From the NCBI GenBank assembly GCA_022661535.1, contig JAKULF010000003.1:806001-870000 (forward strand): a stretch of DNA of 64,000 bases, read 5' to 3'. The DNA is from Eutypa lata (lineage: Eukaryota; Ascomycota; Sordariomycetes; Xylariales; Diatrypaceae). The position numbers were made by a program, and so were the translations under genes. Position 1 is the first letter of the stretch. Each line of letters starts with the position of its first letter. This document shows positions 1 to 10,151 of this stretch, in pieces. The notes under the pieces are model-generated. The model saw only the letters and a list, made by a program, of their open reading frames with translations. It made no database searches and had not been told where the DNA came from.

Positions 1-2035
1 AATATTATTAATATAATAACTTTATCGTTTAAAAATAAATATTTCGTTTAAATTATAAAGTATATTAATTAATTTAATATTAAAATTTATTATAAATTTA
101 ATCGTTTATATATCGTTTTTAATATACTTTTTTAATTTTTAAAAAAAATATTAATAATATTATTAAACGTTTTTAAAAAATTTAACGTTTTATTTAAAAA
201 CTTTAAAAAAATATAATAATTAATTAACGTTAATTTTATTATTTTAATTTTTTAAAAAAAATTTTTAATTAATAATTTTAATTTTTACGTAATTATAATA
301 ACGAAAAAAGTTCGCGATTTTCGTTTTTCGTTTTTAAATTTAAAATTTATTTTTAAATTAAATTATTTAAAATTTAATATTATATTATCGATTTTATTAA
401 TTTAAATCTTTTTAAAATTTAAATTAAAAATTTAAAAAAAATATTTTTAAAATTTAATTTAAAAATTTATATTAAATATTATTAAAAAAAATTTCTTTTT
501 TAATAATAATAAAGTTAATTTATTATTTAAAATTTATAACGGTTTTTTTTAAAAAAAAAATTTAAATAACGTTAATAAATATATATATTTTTATATTTTT
601 AAAATTTATAATTTTAATATTTTTTAAATTTTTTATAAATTAAATTATATTAATATAAATCGTTTTTAATTATTTTTAATATAATATTATATTTTTTATA
701 AACGAATAAACTTTAAAAATTATTTTAATAATTATTTTAAATATCGAATTTTTTATATTTAATAATATTTAAAATATAATAATTTTTAATTTATTATTAA
801 ATTTATTTATTTATATTATATAATTATAATAAATTTTATCGTTTTTATTTTTACGTTTAAATATAAAAATAATATTATTATAATTATTATTTATAAATTT
901 ATTAAAAAAATTATATTTATTTTAAATCTTTTAATTTAAATAATAAAATAATAAATAATAATATTATATAAACGATTAATAAATAAAAATTAAAGCATTT
1001 TTAAAGTTTTTATATTTAATAAAAATTTTAAATTTTTTTTTATATTTTAAATAATAATATAAAAATAATTTTAAATAAAGTTTTTTTATTTTATAATTTA
1101 TTATTTTATTATAAATAAATAAAACGAATATATTAATTAATTTATTAAATTCGTTTTACGTTATTATTTTAATATATTAATAAATATTACGAATTAAAAA
1201 AATAATCTTTTAAAGTTTTAATTTAAATTTAATAATATATTATTAATAATAACGAAAAAATCTTTTAATAAATTTATTATAAGTTTTACTTTTAATTTTA
1301 TTAATAATTTAATTATTAATTAAAAATTTTCGTTTAATCGTTAATTATTTTTTTTCGTATAAATTAAAATTTATAATATAATTTATATTATTATTATATT
1401 TATTAAAATATATTATAATAAAAAATATTTATTTAAATTTTTTAATATTAAAAATAAAATTTTATTACGTTTTTATAAAAATTATATTATTTTTAAAATA
1501 ATTATTATTAAAAAAAAATTAAATTAATAATATATTAAATCTTTTTTTATTATTAAAAAAATTAATTAATTAATATATTATTTAATATTTTTAAATAATT
1601 AAAAAATTTATAATATTATTTTTATTAATTATTTTAAATTAATATTTTTTAACGTTTTTAATAAATATTTATTATATATAAGTTTTATTTAAATATAAAA
1701 TTATTTATAATAAATAATTAATTATAAAATAATTAAAATAAAAATTAATTTTAATAATAAATAATTTATAAAATATAAAAATTTAAAATTAAAATATTAT
1801 AAATAATTATTTATAATATAATTAAAAAATAAATTATAAAATTTAATTATCGTTTTTTAAAAATAAATATTAATTAATAAATAAATATTTCGAAAAAATA
1901 TTTTATAAAAAAAAAACTTTTTATTAAAAGAAAATTTTTTTTATAAAGAAAATTAATTAATTTTCGACGTTAAAAATGCCGTTTTTTTTTTTAAATAATA
2001 AATTATTAAATAATACCTTATTTATAAATAAACAT
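1..2035. repeat. AT-rich RIP-mutated block, truncated by window start
   Basis: Almost entirely A and T. Reading 1-1980 by eye I found one CA dinucleotide (about 995) and one TG (about 1976). The few remaining cytosines sit nearly all in CG or CT. CpA exhaustion with TpA excess is the classic end-point of repeat-induced point mutation, so this is inferred to be a dead transposon or other duplicated sequence. No open frame of useful length survives and I see no terminal repeat, so the family is unknown. The left boundary lies outside the window. Confidence 0.8.
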
Positions 2036-2856
2036 TATGTATATTAAAGTATTTTACAATATAATAAAACATAAATACACTTAAAAACTAACAATTATAA
2101 TTATAATACATTAACAAACCCTTGTTCCATAACACTCTTGGCCTAGAGTAAGTGGTAAATGGATAATTTCCACGTACATAGTACGATTCTAGGGTAAAAG
2201 TCCCGATGTAACTATCACTAGATCCTTCGACATGTACTTAGGTACCTAGGGTAGGTATTCAACATGTTCAACCAGCCCCTATTTGCTCACCTGCTTGGAA
2301 AACTTCCCATTACTGTCCTCCCCTAAATCATTCGAGTAGGCAAATTCTCACACTCCCTCATTTTCATTTCCATTTCCATTATAACCAACTTGCTTTTATA
2401 CCTGTGACCAAGGTAATTTGAGCTAATTAACTAACCACCTGCCTGCAAGTTTCTTCACATGGTGTGTTTACCATCTCAGGATTATGCACGTAACTAGCCG
2501 GATTCATCCATGCACGCAGAGACCCAATTAAACCTTAGCCTCTAGTTAGGGGCCTTCGCAACAACTTTAGCGCCAACATCGAAATCTCGAAAACAGCATT
2601 GTGTTCAGTCTGCGGCGGTAGCAGCAAAGATATAACGATATAGATGGACGTAAGACAGCTGGCAATGCAACAGGAGTCATAGATAGTTCAAGGGATTAGT
2701 TTGCCGAGTGAACCGAGATGTATTATCAAGAAGTCAGATAGAAAAGAAATCCGTCGTCACACCAGTCACATACATACATAGTAAGCTAAAACGGGGGGGC
2801 ATACATTGTTTGCAAATCTACAATCCCTGCGCTGAGTCGTGATGTTTTTGATGATA
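2036..2856. other. Normal-composition spacer between two AT-rich blocks
   Basis: Base composition returns to that of ordinary intergenic DNA in this genome. No reading frame, splice pattern, tRNA or repeat that I can support. It contains the short TACCTAGGGTAGGTA type motif common to intergenic DNA in this window. Confidence 0.5.
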
Positions 2857-2898
2857 CGAAGGTCGGGCGCAAAAGTCTGGGCTATGCCAAGCAATTAA
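2857..2898 (+). repeat. Left terminal inverted repeat of the RIP-degraded transposon
   Basis: Begins CGAAGGTCGGGCGCAAAAGT and is the reverse complement of 4761-4802, differing at one base (T here, C in the partner, in CpA context). Flanked outside by TA. Confidence 0.9.
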
Positions 2899-4760
2899 TT
2901 AACGTGCGATTATTAACCTTTAAAACTTAATTCGTATTATATGCTACTTATTATATCTCGCTTTTCGATTTCGCTTTAAAAATAATAAAAATTAATAAAG
3001 CTTAATATATTTTATAAATTATATATTAAAAATTTATATTTTTAAATAATTATTTTTTTTTAAATCGTTAATTTTTAAAATAATTATTATATTTAAAAAA
3101 TTTAATATTATTATTAAAACGTAAGTTTTATTTTTATATTTTAAAAAATATTTATAAATCGAAATAATTATAAAAATAAATTATTTAAATAATAGTTTTT
3201 TTAAATTATTAAAAAAAATTAAAGTTTAAAATTATATTTTTAAAAATTTTATTATTTTTAATTTTATTTTTAACGTTTTTAAAAAAAATAAATTAAAAAT
3301 ATTAATTAATAATAATAAAAAAACTATTATTAAAATTTTAATTTATAATAAATTATTTTATAAATTTTTAATTTACGAATTAATCGATTAATTTAATTAA
3401 TAATAATTTAATAATTTTAATATATTATAAATAATAATATAATAATATTTTAAAAAAAATCGTTTTAATTATATTAAATAAATTATTAAAATTAACTTTA
3501 ATAAAAATAATTAAATCGTTTATTTTTAATTTATTTTTATTATTAAAAATTAATTTATTAAAAAATAAAAAAATATAATATAAAATAACGAAATTTTTAT
3601 TATTTTAAAAATAATTTATAAAAGATTTTATATTTAATAATATTTAAATAAAACTTTTAATAATATTATAATAAAAAAATAATAAAAAAAATATATAAAC
3701 TTTATATTTTAAAGTTATTTTTTATATTTAAAAAAAAACTTTATTATTATTAATTATTATAATTTATAACGATAAAAAAAATTTATAATTAAATAATTAA
3801 AAATTATAATATTATTTATAAATTAATTATTTATTAAAATTAAAAATTAAAATTAAACTTTAATTAAATAAATATTATAAAAAATAAATTTAATTTAAAA
3901 TTAAAATGAAAATTTATTATAAAATATAACGTTTAAAAACGAAAATTAAAAAAAAAATAAAATTAATTAAATTTAATATTATAAAATTTTTTTAAAATTA
4001 TTATATTTATTTTTTATTAAAAAAATAAAGTTAATTTATTTTAACGTTTAAATTATTATTTAAAAAAATAATATATTTTTTTATATTTTTAAATAATATT
4101 AAAAATTATAAAAAGTTAAAAATATTATTATTTTAATATAATTTTTTAACTTTTTTAATTTAAATATTATTAAATTATTTTAATTTTAATTAAAAATTAT
4201 TATAAATAAAATTAATAAAATAAAAGCTTATAATAAAATAAATAAAAAATAAATAAAAACTTAAAAAAAAAAATTTTTTTAAAATTATAACGTTATATTA
4301 AAAAAATTCGTTAAAATATATAATAAATAATTTATCGATTTAAAAATAATAATTATTATAAAAAAACTTAATCGTTATATAATAATAAAAATAAAAATAA
4401 AAAAAATATTAAATTTAATAAAACTTAAAAAATAAATTAAATAATAAATATAAAAAAATAATTTAAAAAATAAAAAATAAAGCTTAAATTTAAAAGTTAT
4501 TATATAATATTAAAAAGATTTATAATAAATTACTTTAACGATAATATTAACGATTTTTTTAATTTATTTATTTTAATAAATAATTTTATTAATAATAATT
4601 TAAATTAAAATTAAAATTAAAATTAATTAAAATATTATTATTTATTTTATTTATTTATAAATTATTATTAAAATGATTTTAATTCTTTTTAAAAGTAATG
4701 TAATTATTAAAAAAAGTAACGATTTTTAAGTAAAGTGATGTTAAATGGTACGCATTATAG

Positions 4761-4802
4761 TTAATTGCTTGGCATGGCCCAGACTTTTGCGCCCGACCTT
4801 CG
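4761..4802 (-). repeat. Right terminal inverted repeat of the RIP-degraded transposon
   Basis: Read on the minus strand it begins with the same CGAAGGTCGGGCGCAAAAGT as the left end. TA follows directly at 4803-4804. The GC-rich ends survived while the interior was mutated. Confidence 0.9.
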
Positions 4803-5445
4803 TACGCGGTAAGGATACGAGATAACCAGCCGTACCCGGTCTATAAGGCGATGCGCTATAAGGCATATATAATGATATGTTAATGCCGTTAAGCCAGGTA
4901 GGCTCGGGCAATTCTACCTCGTGGGGCCTATAGAGGCTCGGCTAGAACCGAGTTAGAGTCGCACCGGCCCAGGGGCGCCGCTCCACCATCTGCTCCCTTT
5001 TGGAAGACTACGACCTCTTTCGGGCCTGCGAAACCGCATATGGCATGACCTCGATTCGCTGTTTCCACATCGGCTAGAATACCTTGCTTTGAACTCTCCA
5101 GCTGGGCCTTTTTGGGGGGGAGGGGGTCGTCTAACTGGTTAGTCGTGGCTGTGTTGGTGACATATTAGGGGTCGACCTTAGATATAATGGCACGTTTCGC
5201 CGAGGAGCCGCTTGGTATCCAAGCCCTTGGTGGAGGATATACCTACATCTCTCTGTCTGCCTGTCTGTCTGTTGCGGCAAGATTCTCCATGAGGGATCTA
5301 GCAGTTTCCTCTCTTTAATACACATATTACTACTACCCAAGTCACTCGCTTCTATCTGCGGTAGAAATAGCAATCATTGCTTCGTTCCCTCATTATAATA
5401 ATATACTTAATCACACCACTCTCTTTTTAGTCCTATCTATACACA
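4803..5445 (+). promoter_or_regulatory. Upstream region of the xylanase gene with two GGCTAG motifs
   Basis: No gene seen. Two GGCTAG hexamers (4940-4945 and 5072-5077) fit the GGCTAR core bound by the xylanase regulator XlnR/XYR1 in other ascomycetes. They lie about 500 and 370 bp before the start codon. A six-base motif is expected by chance at this density, so this is suggestive only. The promoter directly abuts the transposon, so AT-rich silenced chromatin could influence the gene. Confidence 0.3.
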
Positions 5446-6784
5446 ATGAAGCCGATAACGTTCGCTTACCTTCTCGCCCCCATGGGCGCGATGGCTGGGC
5501 CTTGCCGCCATCAGCCCTCTTCATCCTCGGCCATTGAAATCACATCCTCTGCCACCACCGCCACCACTGCATCGACTCGGTCGACCGAGGCACCAACGAG
5601 CAGCAATGTGCCGGACACATCGTCCACGGCAGCGCCCTCGACCACCTCATCGGTGACAACGACCACAGCTACGAGCGTGACCTCGACGACCAGCACGCCA
5701 ACGCCAACAACTTCGACCACCACCGCCGAGCCGTCCCCCTCGGCCGGCTCCGGGATCGACGCGCTCTTCAAGGCGAAGGGCAAGCTGTACTTCGGGACGG
5801 CAGCGGACCAGGGGACGCTATCGAAGGCGCAGAACGCGGCGATCATCGCGTCGGACTTCGGGCAGCTGACGCCGGAGAACAGCATGAAGTGGGACGCGAT
5901 CGAGCCGTCGCGGGGGCAGTTCAACTTCGCGGGCGCCGACGCCCTGGTCGCGTTCGCGGAGGACCACGGCCTGAGCGTGCGGGGCCACACGCTGCTCTGG
6001 TACCAGCAGCTGCCGGGCTACGTCAGCGGCATCACGGACGCGGCGGAGCTGACGAGCGTCATCGAGGCGCACATCGCGGCCGTGGTGGGGCGGTACAGGG
6101 GGCGCGTGCGGGCCTGGGACGTGGTCAACGAGATCTTCGCCGAGGACGGCACGCTCCGGGACTGCGTCTTCACGCAGGTGCTGGGCGAGGACTTCGTGCG
6201 CATCGCGTTCGAGGCCGCGCGCGCGGCCGACCCCGACGCCAAGCTGTACATCAACGACTTCCACCTCGAGAGCGGGACCTCGGCCAAGGTCGCCGTCGGC
6301 ATGGTCCCCCACGTCAAGAAGTGGCTCGAGGCCGGCGTCCCCATCGATGGCATCGGCACCCAGGGCCACCTCGGCGGCGCCAACCCCGACGCCAGCGGCG
6401 AGCTCCCCGGGCTGCAGGCCCTTGCGGCTACCGGCGTCAGCGAGCTCGCTATCACGGAGCTGGATATCGACGATGCGCCTGCCGACCAGTTCGTCACTGT
6501 GGTGGACGCTTGTCTCGCGGTCGAGGCTTGCGTCGGGATTACTATGTGGGGTATTAGTGATGCTGTGAGTACATACATAGTCCTTTCCCCTAGACTGATG
6601 GCAATTTCTGCTGCTTCGTACCTAGCTCTAGTTCTCTGAACCATACAATGTGTTTTTGCATTTTGCTAGTTTTAACTAACTTGGATTTTAGGACTCTTGG
6701 CAACCCCAGCAGTCGCCTCTGCTGTTCGACGCGAGCTACGAGCCAAAGGCTGCGTACGATGCCATCATCGCTGCCCTCTCGTGA
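5446..6784 (+). CDS. Secreted GH10 endo-1,4-beta-xylanase
   Basis: Two exons, 5446-6564 and 6692-6784; the intron 6565-6691 is GTGAGT...TTTTAG. Product 403 aa. Residues 1-17 are a weak secretion signal, 24-100 a Ser/Thr-rich mucin-like stretch, and about 103-403 a glycoside hydrolase family 10 barrel. The acid/base is Glu229 in WDVVNE and the nucleophile Glu338 in [15 protein letters not shown] and GIGTQGHL are further family motifs. Splicing restores the typical WGISDADSW ending. It should cleave xylan outside the cell. No carbohydrate-binding module is present on either side of the Ser/Thr linker, which normally tethers one. The usual HTLxWH motif reads HTLLWY, a His-to-Tyr change next to the active site, so activity or specificity may be altered. 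Confidence 0.93.
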
Positions 6785-7212
6785 TCATAGTCCTTTCAGA
6801 GAGCTGCAGATTGGACTTAGACGCAATTGTGTGCATAGGGTTCACTCACACGTTATGTTTTATTTGACGGCCTTTGCATGATATGATTTTAAATGTAACG
6901 CTTGAGGTAGCATCTCCCTAATTTTGCCTGAATAGTTAATGGCTTCTTATTCGAGTTGGCCAATCGAACACTTAATTAATCGCAGACCTTTTGATCCTAC
7001 TTATTAACGTCGTCATACCTTCTTCCTGTGATATTTGAATTCAAAGCCAGCCCGCATCAAAAAAAGTAAAATGTGGGGGGCGGGCGTCAAATCAACATTG
7101 AACATTGTTCAGTACGCAAAACTTTATTTTAGAAAAAGAGGGCTAAAAAGGAGGACTTGGCGCTTTACTTGCCCGGAACCTCGAAGAAATTCAGATTTAT
7201 AGCGGCTATAAC
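6785..7212. other. Intergenic, xylanase 3' region
   Basis: Presumed 3' UTR of the xylanase followed by AT-rich spacer. No gene seen. Confidence 0.5.
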
Positions 7213-7299
7213 AGCTCCAACCCGGAATCGAACCGGGACTTCGGGAATGAAATATTCCTACTTCAGAATCCCACGTCATAACCATTAGACTATCGGAGC
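7213..7299 (-). tRNA. tRNA-Gln(CUG) with a short intron
   Basis: Read on the minus strand, the acceptor stem GCTCCGA pairs with TTGGAGC. The D arm is GTC...GAC, the anticodon stem TGGGA/TCCCG, and the T arm CCCGG-TTCGATT-CCGGG. The anticodon CTG (plus-strand 7264-7266) reads the glutamine codon CAG. An intron of about 15 nt follows the base after the anticodon, the standard position for nuclear tRNA introns (about 7248-7262). The discriminator base is at 7213. It is an isolated gene with internal A and B boxes intact. The exact intron ends are ambiguous by a base. Confidence 0.88.
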
Positions 7300-8223
7300 G
7301 CTTGTCGGAAAGCGAATTTATATTATTATATATGGTTTGTAGTCGCTCCATGTATGAAAATTTTCCCCTTGTCTTTCGTGGGGCCGGCCGCTGCGTGAGA
7401 TTAGCTCCGGAAACAGTAACAAAAAAAAATAGTTAGCTACCTAAGTACCTAGTTCATCATTGATTAGGTACCTAGGTTAATACATAGTTCTTGACGCTTC
7501 CGGAAGCTGAAAATATTAGATACATAATACATGAAAAATCGGTAGTGCAAGTAGGTGAAGCTGAAAGCATGAAAACAATCCTATTATATTATGACTACTA
7601 AAATTCGAATTGTATCCAACTATTGAAACGTAGAAGAAGAGAATGGTCGTTGTTAGTCTGTTCTATAGGAAAAAAGAGCGTTGCATCTTTCCAAGACCAG
7701 TCAGTCATGTCTCTATATGAAAATTACATCGGGCGATTTTAGGTATCAACTACGTACGTGCTACACCAGTACCTACATGTACCTACGTAGGTATAGCTGA
7801 CAGGTATCGCTCGTGGTTGTATACATATTTCTGTACAATGCATGTAATTGTATGATTTTTAATATGTGTATACCTAAACTTGCTGCCGTCCTGTACACAA
7901 TTGAAGTTTGAAAATTCAAATCTGTTTGAGTTTTGGTCAGCTGATTTTGGCTCTCTGCGTTTGTGTGACATTCAATCTTGCTATTAAGGATGGCTCCACA
8001 TCATCAGTTATCATCACGTTAGGAGGTAGGTAGGTACTGACTTAGCTGAAGACAACCTAACCCTCTAACCACGTAACTAACTCCATACCTAAAATCAATT
8101 CATATATAACTAACTAATATTGCCTGTGAATTCCACCTTGCATTATTAACACTTCCTCAACTAGATAACTCTTATCTTCTCATGCGTCTTACGCCTTCGA
8201 GGAATCTGAGATTTCTTTCGAAG
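7300..8223. other. Intergenic spacer
   Basis: No gene seen. Several TACCTAGGTA / GTACCTACATGTACCTAC type short repeats (about 7440-7480 and 7765-7795). Confidence 0.5.
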
Positions 8224-9093
8224 ATGGCGTTACATTCTGCGGGGGAGAATTCCAAACTAATCTGTACGTCGCCGTCCACGACCAACTATTATTTGCACAC
8301 ACACAAAACCAGTCGAGATGACATCGATAGGCTCACCATCTAGTATACAGTCGCACCAGCCGGCAAGGGAGACCACGGCCAGGCGGAGCAATTCACCAAG
8401 GGGGTCCTGACCCGCCAAGACCTGGACGCGGAGTCGCCGATCCGCCAGTTCCACCGCTGGTTCGGCGCGGCGCGGGGCTCGGGCCTCGTCGCCCACCCGG
8501 AGACGTGCTGCCTGTCGACGGCGGCGCTCCCGTCGGGCCGCGTGTCCTCGCGCGTCGTCTACCTGAAGGAGCTGGACGCCCGGCAGGGCTTCGTCGTCTA
8601 CAGCAACTTCGGGACGAGCCGGAAGGCGGCCGACCTGGCCACGAACCCGTGGGCCAGCCTCACGTTCTGGTGGGAGGGCCTCGAGCGCCAGGTCCGGGTC
8701 GAGGGCCGCGCCAGCAGGCTCACGCGCGAGGAGAGCCAGGAGTACTACGCCACGAGGGTCCGCGGGAGCCAGATAGGGGCCTGGGCCAGCCGCCAGAGCC
8801 AGGTCCTGCGCCCGTCTGCCGACAACGACGACGGTGGCAGCGGTGCTGGTAATCAAGGCGCAGACGACGGGCGGAAGGAGCTGGAGGGGTGGGTTAGCGA
8901 GGCCGAGGAGAAGTTCCGCGGTGAGGAGCACATACCGGTACCTGAATTCTGGGGCGGGCTGCGGATTACCCCCGAGTCGATGGAGTTCTGGCAAGGGAGG
9001 GCAAACCGGTTGCATGATCGATTTCTTTACACAAAGGAGGAGGCTACAAAGGATGGTAATTCTACGTGGACTTTGAATCGATTGAGTCCGTGA
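8224..9093 (+). CDS. PDX3: Pyridoxamine/pyridoxine 5'-phosphate oxidase
   Basis: FMN enzyme of the vitamin B6 pathway that oxidises PNP or PMP to pyridoxal 5'-phosphate. Two exons, 8224-8263 and 8351-9093; the intron is GTACGT...TATACAG with a split codon giving Phe. Product 260 aa. Evidence: PSGRVSSRVVYLKELD and SNFGTSRKAADLATNP (FMN-binding region), RQVRVEG, RGSQIGAWASRQS, and the C-terminal WQGRANRLHDRFLY, all in the family's usual order. The start at 8224 is chosen because it yields the conserved KLIFAP lead-in at the exon join. A roughly 20-residue Gly/Asp-rich insertion (SADNDDGGSGAG...) follows the ASRQS motif, and this partly explains the length above the 228 aa of yeast Pdx3. Cytosolic; no targeting signal seen. 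Confidence 0.93.
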
Positions 9094-10151
9094 GATGATT
9101 CATTATCACCCCGGTAAAAGGGAAGGTTTCAAGCATATACTAACCGTTGAGGCCAATTAACTTTACGGGCAATTCGCTAATGTCTTATCATTGAGACTCC
9201 TCCCATTCATGCTTTGCACTCCGTGCCTCTATTTCTTCGGTTGAGAACCAGCTTATGATTAGACAGTATCTGTATTCCAAGTCTAGATCTTCCACGTGGT
9301 ATTTTATTGCTGCTAATACAAATAGACTCTGTCATTAAATTGTATCAATCTAAGAAACACAATGATAGTAAAACCCAGACCTATTATGATTCTAAGTTCA
9401 ACTTCAAGATGTTGCTCTCCGCTCTCTTAACCAAATGGAGAAAGGGTTGGCTTTTGGTGCATAATCCTTTACCTGATATCCAACTTGTTGTCCGAGTACA
9501 TATTTACGTGGCCTAGAAGATCCTATGATTAACGACTTCCTCTGAGTAGCCCGGCTAAAACCAACTGTCATTATAGAGCGTGTGCTGAGACATCGTCCCG
9601 TTCCGGATCGTTAACAATGAGCACCTTGGCATTCCTCGGCCACACCTGGTGAGCAGAAAGCCTTTGTCTAGGCAAATGAAGCAAAGACAAACCTGCATTC
9701 GATAGGGTCTACTACTCGATGTCACCGATTTGATACGGCTGTTTTCATCATGTTCCCAAATCGGCCAATGTTCACACAAAGCCATAATGATCTCCTTTGT
9801 CTGTGCCTTAGTTACATGATATAACGTAGTATAATGCATGTTCGGACGTAATTGCAATTGCTTCTAGGGTTGAATCGATTCTTCAAAATGCCTGCGAATG
9901 TGTCCTATACTTTATAAACTGGCATTGTCACGACCCTTTATGTACTACGTGTTGGTTGGTGTTTGATTGACTGTCACGGTTCTCGACGGTCGAGTCAGTC
10001 AACAAGTTATCTTCCGAGCAGAGCAGTGACCAGAGTCGAGACAAGGGAATCATTCCCTACGAAGTCACTCAAAATACCCATATACAGTATACCTAGACCG
10101 CGAAGGATTTTATATATAAATTTTCAGAGGCTCCCATAACATACATGCATC
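9094..10151. other. Intergenic spacer, upstream of the giant repeat-protein gene
   Basis: No supported gene. A 100-codon minus-strand frame at 9555-9857 lacks any family signal. Nothing stronger than ordinary AT runs is visible before the start codon at 10152. Confidence 0.5.

Larger units (their letters stand above)
2857..4802. mobile_element. RIP-degraded TIR DNA transposon, Fot1/pogo (Tc1-mariner) size class
   Basis: A 1,946 bp unit bounded by 42 bp inverted repeats (2857-2898 and 4761-4802) with one mismatch, flanked on both sides by TA (2855-2856 and 4803-4804). TA duplication is the target-site signature of Tc1-mariner elements, and about 1.9 kb with TIRs of just over 40 bp matches fungal Fot1/pogo transposons as I recall them. 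The interior is extremely AT-rich and nearly free of CpA and TpG, so the transposase is destroyed by RIP and no coding frame remains. The single TIR mismatch is TA on the left against CA on the right, itself a RIP-type change. Orientation cannot be assigned. Confidence 0.8.

Noticed and set aside
5511..6644. Several overlapping frames on both strands within the xylanase gene
   Set aside because: GC-rich third-position artefacts. The GH10 frame alone has family motifs and a valid intron.
9555..9857. 100-codon minus-strand frame upstream of the giant repeat gene
   Set aside because: No domain, no signal peptide and a mixed composition; most likely chance.
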